Below, in pieces: positions 20,169 to 28,752 of a stretch of 64,000 nt of DNA. Position 1 is the first letter of the stretch; each line of letters begins with the position of its first letter. Below the pieces are notes generated by a model. It was not told where the DNA came from. It searched no databases and saw only the letters and a program-made list of their open reading frames with translations. A program made the translations under genes and the position numbers. The DNA lies in NCBI RefSeq assembly GCF_000163295.1, contig NZ_GG700527.1, positions 1,321,837 to 1,385,836 of the forward strand. Direction: 5' to 3'. This stretch comes from Anaerococcus vaginalis ATCC 51170. Its GTDB lineage: Bacteria; Bacillota; Clostridia; Tissierellales; Peptoniphilaceae.

Positions 20169-21221
20169 ATGAGAAAAAACAAAAAAATAATTTTATTATT
20201 ATCCACTCTTATTTCTTTTCAATTATTTGCACCAACAAATACTTCTAAGGCGAAATCTATTTTAATAAATTATGATCTTGCAGAAGGTGTAAATGTTAGA
20301 GAAAAACAATCTTTTGCAGATGATTCTAAAATATTAGGAGGAATAGATTATCCTGATTTTTATGAAATAAAAGAAGAAAATGGCAATTGGTTAAAAATTA
20401 ATTTTGAAGGAAAAGATGGATATGTAGCAAAAATTTGGTTTCATATTTTAGATGATATGAAAGCAATTAAAAATGGCAAAATATATGAAAAAGCTGACGA
20501 AAAATCAAAAGAAATTTCAAATTTTAAAAAGAAAGAAAAAATTGATTTAATAGATTTTGATTCTAACAAAAATTTTGTAAAGGTCAAAAAAGGCGACAAA
20601 ATTGGTTTTGCAAAAATTGATAATTTTGATTTATCAAAAAAAGATGAAAAAGATTTAAATAAAGTAAAAGATAAATACAAAAAAATATATGATTCTGTAA
20701 AAAGATATATGGATTATCTTGATAGGAATAATTTAAGTTTGTATCCAATCGAAGAAAAAGATAAGGCAAAAGAAAATGAAATTGTTAGAAATTATGTGGT
20801 AGATGAACCAGAAGAAAAAACTGAAGAAGTTGAATATATTTATTACACAGTTTCAGGAGATGATATTGGATCACAAGCCTATAATTTTGCAACAAAATTT
20901 ATTGGAAATCCTTACGTTTGGGGTGGAATAAGTCTTACAAATGGAGTTGATTGTTCTGGATTTACCCAACAAGTTTATAAAGAATTTGGAATTAGTCTTC
21001 CTCATTTTGCTCAAAGCCAAGCTGATTATGGAAAAACTATAAAACTTGGAGAAGAAAAGGCAGGAGATTTGGTATTTTATGGAACAAGCCTTTCAAATAT
21101 TACCCACGTTGCCATTGCAGACGGTCAAGGAGGAATTGTTCATGCAGCAAATCCTAGAAGTGGAATTATAACATCAGGAATTGGAAATCCAACAATTATA
21201 AAAAGATTAATTGAAGATTAA
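20169..21221 (+). CDS. Secreted SH3 plus NlpC/P60 cell-wall hydrolase
   Basis: 350 residues. A signal peptide covers about 1-29 (KKIILLLSTLISFQLF, cleavage near SKA). An SH3b-like region (about 33-90, GVNVREKQ) and a second SH3-like region (about 95-155) would bind peptidoglycan. A charged linker follows, then a C-terminal NlpC/P60 domain (about 230-350) with catalytic Cys in GVDCSGFTQQVY and the two His in ITHVAIAD and GIVHAANP. The family cleaves gamma-D-glutamyl-diaminoacid links of stem peptides. It has its own promoter and a terminator directly after the stop, so it is a single-gene unit. Confidence 0.93.
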   Translation: MRKNKKIILLLSTLISFQLFAPTNTSKAKSILINYDLAEGVNVREKQSFADDSKILGGIDYPDFYEIKEENGNWLKINFEGKDGYVAKIWFHILDDMKAIKNGKIYEKADEKSKEISNFKKKEKIDLIDFDSNKNFVKVKKGDKIGFAKIDNFDLSKKDEKDLNKVKDKYKKIYDSVKRYMDYLDRNNLSLYPIEEKDKAKENEIVRNYVVDEPEEKTEEVEYIYYTVSGDDIGSQAYNFATKFIGNPYVWGGISLTNGVDCSGFTQQVYKEFGISLPHFAQSQADYGKTIKLGEEKAGDLVFYGTSLSNITHVAIADGQGGIVHAANPRSGIITSGIGNPTIIKRLIED

Positions 21222-21248
21222 AATACGCCCTTTGCGGCGTATTTTTTT
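21221..21248 (+). terminator. Terminator of the NlpC/P60 gene
   Basis: AAATACGCC (21221-21229) and GGCGTATTT (21236-21244), 6-nt loop, with T7 running to 21248. Confidence 0.88.
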
Positions 21249-21249
21249 A

Positions 21250-21278
21250 TTGTAAGCGAAAAAAAATAATGTTATAAT
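21250..21278 (+). promoter_or_regulatory. Promoter of glutamate dehydrogenase gene
   Basis: TTGTAA (21250-21255) and a perfect TATAAT (21273-21278) are spaced by 17 bp, about 55 bp before the start codon. Confidence 0.7.
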
Positions 21279-21333
21279 TATTTAAAAGATTAAATTTTAT
21301 AGAAATTAATTAGTAAATATAAAGGAGTTAAAA

Positions 21334-22605
21334 ATGACAGATACATTAAATCCCTTAGAATCTGCACAATTACAAATAAAAAAAGCGTGTGAAAAATTAA
21401 ATTTAAATCCAGCAGTTTATGAAATTTTAAAACAGCCTCAAAGATTTATAGAAATTTCTATTCCAGTAAAAATGGATGATGGTTCTCTAAAAGTTTTTAA
21501 AGGATATAGATCAGCTCACAACCATGCCCTAGGTCCTTCAAAAGGTGGAGTAAGGTTTCATCAAAGTGTAAATGTAGAAGAAGTAAAAGCTCTTTCAACT
21601 TGGATGACTTTAAAGGCAGGACTTTTGGCAATTCCTTACGGCGGTGGTAAGGGCGGAATATGTGTTGACCCAAAAAAATTATCTGATAGAGAACTTGAAA
21701 GTCTTTCTCGTGGATATGTTAGAGGCTTGTACAAATATTTGGGAGAAAGAATAGACATACCAGCTCCTGATGTAAATACAAATGGAAAAATTATGTCATA
21801 TTTTATTGACGAATATGCAAAATTAAATGGCGACAAAGAAGATTTTGGAACTTTTACAGGCAAGCCTTTAATCCTTGGTGGAAGTTTGGGTAGAAGTGAA
21901 GCTACAGGATATGGAGTTGTTATCACAACAAAATATGCAGCCAAAAAAATTGGACTTGATTTGAAAAATGCAGAAATTGGTCTTCAAGGTTTTGGAAATG
22001 TTGGAAGTTTTACTTTAAAATATTTAGTAGAAGAAGGTGCTAAAGTTAAATATCTTTCTATAAGAGATGAAAATGAAGAGTGCGGAAGATCAGCCCTATA
22101 TTCTGAAGATGGATTTGATTATGAATCTTTACAAAAATATAGAGATGAAAATAAAACTCTTGTAGGATATCCTAAGGCAAAAAAAATATCTGATAAAGAA
22201 TTTTGGCAAACAAAATTTGATATTTTAATTCCTGCAGCTTTAGAAAATATAATTACTGAAAAAATCGCCAAAAATTTAGATGTAAAATTAATTGCAGAAG
22301 GTGCAAATGGCCCAACAACTCCAGAAGCTGATATTATTTTAAAAGAAAAAAATGTAGAAGTAATTCCAGATGTCCTAGCAAATTCTGGTGGAGTTTTGGT
22401 TTCATATTATGAATGGATTCAAAATCAATATGGAAATTATTGGTCAAAAGAAGAAGTTCAAGAAAAACAAGAAAAAGATATGCTAAAAACTCTTGAAGGA
22501 ATTTTTGAAATTAAAGAAGAATTTGATACAAATATAAGAGAAGCATCTTATATGTTTGCAATCAAAAGAATTGCAGAAGCAATGGAGCTTCGTGGTTGGT
22601 ATTAA
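21334..22605 (+). CDS. gdhA: Glutamate dehydrogenase (Glu/Leu/Phe/Val dehydrogenase family)
   Basis: 423 residues, like the hexameric catabolic NAD enzymes (RocG/GudB type). It interconverts glutamate with 2-oxoglutarate plus ammonia. Motifs seen are the substrate block GPSKGGVRFHQ (near 69-79), the catalytic Lys region MTLKAGLLAIPYGGGKGGI (near 91-109), PAPDVNTN (near 145) and the Rossmann loop GLQGFGNVGSF (near 216). NAD rather than NADP use is inferred only from class and length. SD AAAGGAG. It has its own promoter and ends in a strong hairpin shared with the convergent DUF1002 gene. Confidence 0.95.
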   Translation: MTDTLNPLESAQLQIKKACEKLNLNPAVYEILKQPQRFIEISIPVKMDDGSLKVFKGYRSAHNHALGPSKGGVRFHQSVNVEEVKALSTWMTLKAGLLAIPYGGGKGGICVDPKKLSDRELESLSRGYVRGLYKYLGERIDIPAPDVNTNGKIMSYFIDEYAKLNGDKEDFGTFTGKPLILGGSLGRSEATGYGVVITTKYAAKKIGLDLKNAEIGLQGFGNVGSFTLKYLVEEGAKVKYLSIRDENEECGRSALYSEDGFDYESLQKYRDENKTLVGYPKAKKISDKEFWQTKFDILIPAALENIITEKIAKNLDVKLIAEGANGPTTPEADIILKEKNVEVIPDVLANSGGVLVSYYEWIQNQYGNYWSKEEVQEKQEKDMLKTLEGIFEIKEEFDTNIREASYMFAIKRIAEAMELRGWY

Positions 22606-22689
22606 AAAATCTACATTTATTAGCCAATAATTTGAAAAAATAAAATTATATGCAAATGCTTAGTTTGTAAATTATAATTTTTTGCACAA

Positions 22690-22727
22690 AAACGGAGGAG
22701 AAATCTAGATAGATTTCTCCTCCGTTT
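22690..22727. terminator. Bidirectional terminator with 17-bp perfect stem
   Basis: AAACGGAGGAGAAATCT (22690-22706) pairs perfectly with 22711-22727 around a 4-nt loop. It lies between convergent gdhA and the DUF1002 gene. T-runs on both sides are short, so the unusually long stem does most of the work. Confidence 0.7.
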
Positions 22728-22744
22728 AATTTTAAGATATATTA

Positions 22745-23725
22745 TTAATTATTTGAACTATCGTCATTTGAATTTGTAAAAGATGCAAATAAGTCTTTGA
22801 AAAATTGTACTATTTTATCCCAAAGACCTGACTCTTTTATATCATTTCCTACTTTATCAATGTCTTCTTTGTTGTCTTCGTAGAATTTTTTTCCTTTTTC
22901 TGTCAAAGTTCCTGCAAATTTTTTAAGATTTTCTTCTACTGCCTTGCTATCAATTGATGGGCTTTCTTGATATTTTTCAAAATAATTTACAAGAATTTGT
23001 ATATTGTTATTTGATAAAATATCTCCCATATTTACATTGTTCAAAGCATCTTTTATAAAAATTTGAATTTGCCCGCTGTCAGCAGTTTGTCCATTTTTAT
23101 CTTTGTAATCTTTTAAATTTTGTTTTACTTCTGCAACTGCTTGGTCTAATTTGTCTTTGTCAAAAGATTCCTTATTTTCATTTTCTTCGCTTATTTTCTT
23201 TAATGTTCCCAGCTCTTCTTGAGCAGTTTGAGTGCTTTGTGTATTAACTTTTTCTCCATACATCTCTATTGCCTTATACACTCCAACAAGGGCAGATTCT
23301 CCTGTAACTTTTGTTGGACTTGCAACTTTAATTTCTGCATCTGTAATTCCTGATGTGATTGCAGCGTTTGTGTATTGGCTTTGAGTAATTGATGTTATGT
23401 TTTCTGGTGTTAAAATTTCTACCTTGATTCCGCTTCCTTTTGGAAGTTTTTTTACTGAAACTGATGAAATCATATTATAATCTTCTGCTTTGTAGCCTAG
23501 ATATTTTTGGCAATCAGCACCATTTACACTTGATTTATTTATATCATCAGATAGTCCCAAATTATTTTTTACTTCTTGAATTTGATTTTGATTTAAGCCA
23601 GCTCCATACATATAAGCTTCTTTTTGTGAATCGAATTCTCCACTTGCTTTTGCAGCTTGTGGGATAATTAAAATTAATCCCAAGGCAAATGCCTTTAACA
23701 TTTTGTTTTTAAATATTTTTTTCAT
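22745..23725 (-). CDS. DUF1002 secreted protein (YpuA-like)
   Basis: 326 residues. A signal peptide covers about 1-27 (LGLILIIPQAAKA then SGEF). The segment around residues 60-160 (NGADCQKYLGY, SSVSVKKLPKGSGIKVEI, ALVGVYKAIEMYG) matches the DUF1002 family known from Bacillus YpuA. The second half is a Lys/Glu/Asp-rich helical region ending in FFKDLFASFTNSNDDSSNN. The biochemical role of the family is unknown; secretion suggests a cell-envelope function. It lies 9 bp downstream of the Mrp ATPase gene and is probably cotranscribed with it. SD AAGGAG. Confidence 0.88.
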   Translation of the reverse strand: MKKIFKNKMLKAFALGLILIIPQAAKASGEFDSQKEAYMYGAGLNQNQIQEVKNNLGLSDDINKSSVNGADCQKYLGYKAEDYNMISSVSVKKLPKGSGIKVEILTPENITSITQSQYTNAAITSGITDAEIKVASPTKVTGESALVGVYKAIEMYGEKVNTQSTQTAQEELGTLKKISEENENKESFDKDKLDQAVAEVKQNLKDYKDKNGQTADSGQIQIFIKDALNNVNMGDILSNNNIQILVNYFEKYQESPSIDSKAVEENLKKFAGTLTEKGKKFYEDNKEDIDKVGNDIKESGLWDKIVQFFKDLFASFTNSNDDSSNN

Positions 23726-23734
23726 AATATCTCC

Positions 23735-24523
23735 TTATAATTTTTCAATTTTTTCTACTAATTTGTCAAGGTCACTTTCTTCAACTTCTTCAATTTTTCC
23801 TTGGTCAATCAAACTTGTAATTTCTGGATTTATTGCAAGTTTTGCTACTGTATCAATTTTAAATTTTTCAGCAATTTCGTCGGTTTTTCCTTCTCCAAAT
23901 ATTTTGTAAATATTTCCTGTATCTTTTGCCTTAAAATAAGACATATTTTCAACTATTCCAAGAATTTCTTTGCCCATCATTTTTGCCATATTTAATGATT
24001 TTTCTACAACCATTCCTACCAAATCTTGAGGAGTTGTAACTGCAATAGCCCCATCAATATTTAGGGATTGGAAAACTGTTAGAGGAATATCACTTGTTCC
24101 TGGTGGCATATCAATTAATAAATAATCAATTTCGCCCCAATCAACGTCTGTATAAAATTGTTTTAAAACATTATTTACAATTGATGATCTCCAAACAACT
24201 GGAGCGGATTTGTCTTGTAAAACTAAATTTATTGACATAATTTTTATTCCGCTCTTGCTTTCTGGTGCAATTAAAGTTCCATCTTCAAGACTTCTTACAC
24301 TTTCTTTTATGCCAAAAGCTTGTGGGATTGATGGGCCCGTTATGTCTGCATCCAAAATCGCAACTTTATTTCCATCTTTAGAAAGTTTTGCTGCAAGCAT
24401 ACTTGTTACAGAAGATTTGCCAACTCCTCCCTTGCCTGACATTATAGCAATTGTTTTTTTTATATTTGATCCTTCTTTGGGTTTTATTATAAATTTTTCG
24501 AAATTCATTTTCTTTTGTGTCAT
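23735..24523 (-). CDS. Mrp/NBP35-family ATP-binding protein
   Basis: 262 residues. The deviant Walker A KGGVGKSSVTSMLAAKLS (near residue 31) and the motif DWGEIDYLLIDMPPGTSDIPL (near 128) identify the Mrp/ApbC subgroup of MinD-type ATPases, which act as scaffolds or carriers for Fe-S clusters. The N-terminal DUF59/MIP18 domain of many Mrp proteins is missing, and the C-terminal CxxC cluster ligands are not seen, so Fe-S carriage is uncertain. SD AAAGGAG. Likely operonic with the DUF1002 gene. Confidence 0.88.
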   Translation of the reverse strand: MTQKKMNFEKFIIKPKEGSNIKKTIAIMSGKGGVGKSSVTSMLAAKLSKDGNKVAILDADITGPSIPQAFGIKESVRSLEDGTLIAPESKSGIKIMSINLVLQDKSAPVVWRSSIVNNVLKQFYTDVDWGEIDYLLIDMPPGTSDIPLTVFQSLNIDGAIAVTTPQDLVGMVVEKSLNMAKMMGKEILGIVENMSYFKAKDTGNIYKIFGEGKTDEIAEKFKIDTVAKLAINPEITSLIDQGKIEEVEESDLDKLVEKIEKL

Positions 24524-24699
24524 TTCTATCTCCTTTAAGATTTTTTCAAATATATTATATGGTATTTTTTATATTTTTCTATTTATAATTTATCCCAATT
24601 TTTTCAAGCTAATAATATCTTATAATTTTGTAATAAAAAAGTTTTTAAATCTAAAATCAAAAAAATTATAAATTTTCAAATAAAAATATAAATATTTAT

Positions 24700-24728
24700 T
24701 TGACAAATGCAATTTGAGGATGTATCAT
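24700..24728 (+). promoter_or_regulatory. Promoter of the T-box operon
   Basis: A consensus TTGACA (24700-24705) lies 17 bp from TATCAT (24723-24728). Transcription would start near 24735, just before the first T-box stem. Confidence 0.75.
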
Positions 24729-24734
24729 TAGTCT

Positions 24735-25030
24735 AAGATTAAATATAAAAACTTTGAAAAGAAGAGTAGCTAATAAATTATATGCACAGAGAATCTTTGT
24801 AGGCTGAAAAAAGATCTTATAATCTTAGTGAATAAAGACTTAGAGTTGTACCGAGGATATTTTGATTCGGTATCGTATTTTGCACGTTATAGCAAAGGGG
24901 TATAATTTTGTACTTTCTTATTGGATCCTTTGAAAGTATATTTTGTACTTAATAAGGATATTTTTGTGAAAAAATATTAAATTTGGGTGGTAACACGGTC
25001 TTCGTCCCTTGGGATGCGGATCGTTTTTTT
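24735..25030 (+). promoter_or_regulatory. T-box riboswitch, specifier probably AAA (lysine)
   Basis: The conserved T-box core GGGTGGTAACACGG is at 24985-24998. It is followed by a terminator (arms about 24995-25008 / 25015-25028, then T8). Stem I shows AGTAG (5' side of the specifier loop), the AGAGA bulge and GGCTGAAAA distal loop. Its base AACTTTGA pairs with TTAGAGTT. The 3' side of the specifier loop reads GAA-T-AAA-G (24830-24837). Under the usual GAA-N-codon-purine layout the specifier is AAA (24834-24836), a lysine codon. A stem III TACCGA/TCGGTA hairpin follows. Uncharged cognate tRNA would favour antitermination and expression of the downstream ABC transporter. Confidence 0.9.
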
Positions 25031-25087
25031 TATATTTAATCCATAAGAAAGTTACGACTAAAAAAAGAAAAAAATTTGGAGGAAATA

Positions 25088-26650
25088 ATGAAAAAGATAT
25101 TAAAGTTTCTTATGGCTTTTGTTTTGACTTTTGTTTTTACAATGGGAATTTCACACGCCGATGAGGACACATTTAAGGTTGGAATGGAAGTTAATTATGC
25201 TCCTTTTAACTTCTCACAAGTTAATGATGCTAATGGAGCTGTTGAAATTAAAAATTCTAAGGGAGAATTTGCAAATGGATATGACGTTCAAATTGCAAAA
25301 AAAATTGCTGATGAACTTGGAAAAAAATTAGAAATTTACAAAATAGAATGGGATGGTCTTCCACCTGCTCTTACAAGTGGAAAAATTGATGCAATTATTG
25401 CTGGTATGAGCCCTACTGCTGAAAGAAGAAAAGAAATCGACTTTACAAATTCATATTATATTTCTGATTTGGTTATAGTTTTGAAAAAAGATTCTTCTTT
25501 TGCAAAGGCAAAATCCATAGCTAATTTTAAAGATGCAAAAATCACTGGACAATTAAATACTTTCCATTACACAGTACTTGATCAAATTGATGGAGTTAAT
25601 AAGCAAGCTGCAATGGAATCTTTCCCATCAATGATTTCTGCAACAAAAGCTGGAAATATTGATGGATATGTTTCAGAAAAACCTGGAGCAATGTCAGCCA
25701 TTTCTGCAAACGAAGATTTAACTTATGTAGAATTTGAAAAAGGCAAAGGCTTTAAAACTGAAACAGACGATACATCAATTGCTGTAGGTCTTAGAAAAAA
25801 TTCCCCAATGAAAGATGAAATAGATAATATTTTATCTCAAATGAATGTCAAAGATCAAGATAAAATAATGAATGAAATGGTAAAATTATCAGAAGATGAT
25901 GGCGAACAACTTTCATTTTTTGGACAAATGAAAGCTATTTGGAGCGAATATTCTTCCCTATTTATAAACGGAATTTTCTCAACACTTTTCATTTCAATAA
26001 TTTCTACCTTGATAGGATTTGTAATTGGACTTATAGTTGCAGTAATTAGAAAAATAAAAGTTGATAAAAATAAAAATATTTTCGCCTATATTTTACAAAA
26101 AATTGTAAACTTTATCTTGGTTTGTTACATAGAAGTCTTTAGGGGAACTCCAATGATGGTTCAAGCAATCCTAATATTTTATGGAGCAAAACAATTTTTA
26201 TCAATCGATATGTCAACCATGCTTGCAGCCTTTATAATAGTTTCAATTAATACTGGAGCTTACTTATCAGAAGTTGTAAGAGGCGGAATAAATTCAGTTG
26301 ACGAAGGACAATTCGAAGCTTGTAAGGCACTTGGAATGACCCATTCACAAACAATGTTTAATGTTGTAATTCCACAAACAATAAAATCAATTTTGCCAGC
26401 AATTGCAAACGAATTTGTCGTAAACATAAAAGATACATCAGTATTAAACGTAATAAGCGTAACAGAATTATTCTTTGTATCAAAATCAATAGCAGGTTCA
26501 ACCTACCAAATATTCCAAACATATTTGATAACTGCAATAATATATTTCATTTTGACTTTCATAACAACAAGAATTATCTTGTTAATTGAAAAGAAATTTA
26601 CCAACAAAGAATTTGTACTTGGATCTGTAACAGGAGGAATTCATGCCTAA
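25088..26650 (+). CDS. Amino-acid ABC transporter, substrate-binding/permease fusion
   Basis: 520 residues from the ATG at 25088 (SD GGAGGAAAT; an in-frame TTG at 25076 lies over the SD and is rejected). A signal/anchor covers residues 1-25 ([18 protein letters not shown]). Residues about 30-265 are a family-3 solute-binding domain ([42 protein letters not shown]). Residues about 285-505 are the HisM/GlnP-type permease with the EAA loop [20 protein letters not shown]. Such fusions tether the binder to the membrane. The T-box specifier suggests lysine as substrate, though the fold alone does not show it. It overlaps the ATPase gene by 8 bp. Confidence 0.93.
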   Translation: MKKILKFLMAFVLTFVFTMGISHADEDTFKVGMEVNYAPFNFSQVNDANGAVEIKNSKGEFANGYDVQIAKKIADELGKKLEIYKIEWDGLPPALTSGKIDAIIAGMSPTAERRKEIDFTNSYYISDLVIVLKKDSSFAKAKSIANFKDAKITGQLNTFHYTVLDQIDGVNKQAAMESFPSMISATKAGNIDGYVSEKPGAMSAISANEDLTYVEFEKGKGFKTETDDTSIAVGLRKNSPMKDEIDNILSQMNVKDQDKIMNEMVKLSEDDGEQLSFFGQMKAIWSEYSSLFINGIFSTLFISIISTLIGFVIGLIVAVIRKIKVDKNKNIFAYILQKIVNFILVCYIEVFRGTPMMVQAILIFYGAKQFLSIDMSTMLAAFIIVSINTGAYLSEVVRGGINSVDEGQFEACKALGMTHSQTMFNVVIPQTIKSILPAIANEFVVNIKDTSVLNVISVTELFFVSKSIAGSTYQIFQTYLITAIIYFILTFITTRIILLIEKKFTNKEFVLGSVTGGIHA

Positions 26651-27377
26651 TATAATAAAAGTAAATAATCTAGAAAAAAAATTCGGACAAAATTTGGTTT
26701 TAAAAGATATAAATATGGAGGTTCAAAAAGGCGAAGTAGTTACAATAATAGGCTCATCAGGCTCAGGAAAATCTACACTTTTAAGATGTTTAAATCTATT
26801 AGAAGAACCAACAAGCGGAGAAATTTTGTACAAAAATGAAAATATTTTAGACAAAAAATTTGACCTAAGAGCTTACAGAACAAAAGTCGGCATGGTTTTT
26901 CAAAATTTTAATTTGTTTGAAAATAAAACTGTCCTACAAAACTGCACCCTAAGCCAAGAAAAAGTTTTAAAAATTTCAAAAAAAGATGCAGAAGAAAAAG
27001 CAAAAAAATTCCTACAATTAGTAGGCATGGACCAATATATAAACGCAAAGCCATCACAAATTTCTGGTGGACAAAAACAAAGAGTTGCCATAGCAAGAGC
27101 CCTTTGCATGGATCCAGAAGTTTTACTTTTCGATGAACCAACAAGCGCCCTTGATCCAGAAATGGTTGGAGAAGTTTTGGAAGTTATGACAAAACTTGCC
27201 AAAGAAGGAATAACTATGATAGTAGTAACTCACGAAATGGATTTTGCAAGAGAAGTTTCAACAAGAGTTTTGTTTATGAATGAAGGAATAATTTTAGAAG
27301 AAGGATCTCCAGAAGAAATTTTCACAAATCCAAAAAATCAAAGAACAAAAGATTTCTTGAAAAGATATATGGGATAA
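26643..27377 (+). CDS. Amino-acid ABC transporter ATPase (GlnQ/HisP type)
   Basis: 244 residues. Walker [19 protein letters not shown] (near residue 37), Q-loop (VFQNFNLF), signature [14 protein letters not shown], Walker [15 protein letters not shown] and the H-loop VVTHEMDFA are all intact. It energises the fused binder/permease encoded immediately upstream (8-bp overlap) and falls under the same T-box leader. The operon ends with the hairpin directly after its stop. Confidence 0.95.
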   Translation: MPNIIKVNNLEKKFGQNLVLKDINMEVQKGEVVTIIGSSGSGKSTLLRCLNLLEEPTSGEILYKNENILDKKFDLRAYRTKVGMVFQNFNLFENKTVLQNCTLSQEKVLKISKKDAEEKAKKFLQLVGMDQYINAKPSQISGGQKQRVAIARALCMDPEVLLFDEPTSALDPEMVGEVLEVMTKLAKEGITMIVVTHEMDFAREVSTRVLFMNEGIILEEGSPEEIFTNPKNQRTKDFLKRYMG

Positions 27378-27400
27378 AAGCAGGATTTTTCCTGCTTTTT
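27377..27400 (+). terminator. Terminator of the T-box ABC operon
   Basis: AAAGCAGGA (27377-27385) and TCCTGCTTT (27390-27398), 4-nt loop, followed by further T residues. Confidence 0.88.
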
Positions 27401-27443
27401 ATTTTGTATATTTTTAGTATAATGGAAATGAAAAGAGGTAATT

Positions 27444-27959
27444 ATGGAAAATAAATTAATAGAAATTTTAAATAATGGCTCATCATTTGCATACGGATTT
27501 TTGCTAGATGAAAATGAAAAAAATTACTTGATAAAAAACCTAGACGATCAAGGAAGATTTGACGGTTACACTTTGATTTCAAAAGATTTAGTAAAAATAA
27601 ATGAAAAATCTGATTTTTTAAAAAAATTAAAAATTTATAATGAATATTGGAAGTCAACTAAGGAAGAAAAGAAAGGCGAAAATATAGGCGAAATTTTTAA
27701 AAACATACCAGATTTTTTTGATATGATAAAATATGCCAAAGAAAATAAAAAAATAATAAATTTAGGAAAATCCTTAGATTATTTCGACCAAATTTGTGGT
27801 TATATAAAAAATATAGAGGATGATTTTGCAATAATTGACGCAGTAGATATAAATTCCGGACAAATTTACGATGAATTTGAAATTGACATTAAGGAAATAA
27901 AATATATAGAAGTTGAATCTATAGATAATATTTTGCTTGATTTTGTAAATAAAAAGTAA
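27444..27959 (+). CDS. Hypothetical protein, 171 residues
   Basis: Not recognised. It has SD AAGAGGTAATT before the ATG and a TATAAT at 27418-27423, so it appears to be an expressed single gene. The protein is soluble, rich in Lys/Glu/Asp/Asn/Ile, without a signal peptide or membrane segment. The N-terminal half contains GSSFAYGFLLDENEKNYLI. The C-terminal half has alternating hydrophobic/acidic strands (DDFAIIDAVDINSGQIYDE) that suggest a small beta-rich domain. No catalytic motif is visible. The strand switches right after it, toward the thiamine operon. Confidence 0.7.
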   Translation: MENKLIEILNNGSSFAYGFLLDENEKNYLIKNLDDQGRFDGYTLISKDLVKINEKSDFLKKLKIYNEYWKSTKEEKKGENIGEIFKNIPDFFDMIKYAKENKKIINLGKSLDYFDQICGYIKNIEDDFAIIDAVDINSGQIYDEFEIDIKEIKYIEVESIDNILLDFVNKK

Positions 27960-27982
27960 GTTTTTATATTTTAAAAGTTTCA

Positions 27983-28083
27983 AGGTTAAAATTAAAACTT
28001 ATATATATTTAATAGAGAGATCTCTTAGGTTAAACTCATTTTTAAATTTCACTCTTTCTTTGAGATCTCTCCGCAAGGTTAAA
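27983..28083. repeat. Three AGGTTAAA repeats with two GAGATCTC palindromes
   Basis: AGGTTAAA occurs at 27983-27990, 28027-28034 and 28076-28083. The last two copies are each preceded by a GAGATCTCT-type palindrome, which can also pair with each other. It lies in the gap between the 171-residue hypothetical gene and the 3' end of thiE. No gene was found there. AGGTTAAA recurs near 37496 and, inverted, near 37595. Confidence 0.45.
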
Positions 28084-28140
28084 TGGGTATTGAAGGATTT
28101 TTTTATTATAGATTTTTTTATGATTAAAATTACTTTTACT

Positions 28141-28752
28141 TTATAACTCTTGAATTTTTTCTTTTAATTCAAGGCTTGTTTGATAGACGTCTTTTGCATC
28201 CATTATTGCTCTTACCACGCAAATCCCATCGACTTTTGTATTTTTTAATATTTCTACATTTTCAATATTTAAACCACCGATGGCATAAATATCTATGTCC
28301 ACTTCTTCTTTTATTTTTTTCAAAGTTTCTATTGATGTTCTTTTAGTTTTTACGTGAGTTTTGGTTTCAAAGATTGCCCCAACTCCCAAATAATTTGCAC
28401 CATCTTTTTTTGCTTTTTTGGAAGCTTCTACTGATTTTGCAGTTGCTCCTATTATTGCTTTTTCTCCCAAAAGTTTTCTACAAAGTGCAATTGGCATATC
28501 ATCTTTACCAACATGAACGCCACAGCCAAGAGCCCAAGCAAGATGAACTTTATCATCAATTAATAAAGGAATATCGTATTTGTCGCAAATTTTTTTTACT
28601 TTTTTCCCTAAATTTAAAATTTCAATATCACTTTTTTCTTTTTCCCTCAATTGAACAATATCGACTCCGCCTTTTATAGCATCTTCAATTCTTTCTAAAA
28701 ATTCTTCTTCATTATATTTATCTGAATTTGTTACCAAATATAATTTTTTCAC
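28141..28752 (-). CDS. thiE: Thiamine-phosphate synthase
   Basis: 203 residues. It joins HMP-pyrophosphate to HET-phosphate to give thiamine phosphate. TIM-barrel motifs typical of ThiE are VDIVQLREK (pyrophosphate site, near 34), LLIDDKVHLAWALGCGVHVGKDDMP (near 60-84), IIGATAKS, and the phosphate-binding YAIGGLNIENV (near 166). It starts with GTG overlapping the thiM stop (GTGA), with SD GGGAGG. It is the last gene of the TPP-regulated operon. Confidence 0.95.
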   Translation of the reverse strand: MKKLYLVTNSDKYNEEEFLERIEDAIKGGVDIVQLREKEKSDIEILNLGKKVKKICDKYDIPLLIDDKVHLAWALGCGVHVGKDDMPIALCRKLLGEKAIIGATAKSVEASKKAKKDGANYLGVGAIFETKTHVKTKRTSIETLKKIKEEVDIDIYAIGGLNIENVEILKNTKVDGICVVRAIMDAKDVYQTSLELKEKIQEL

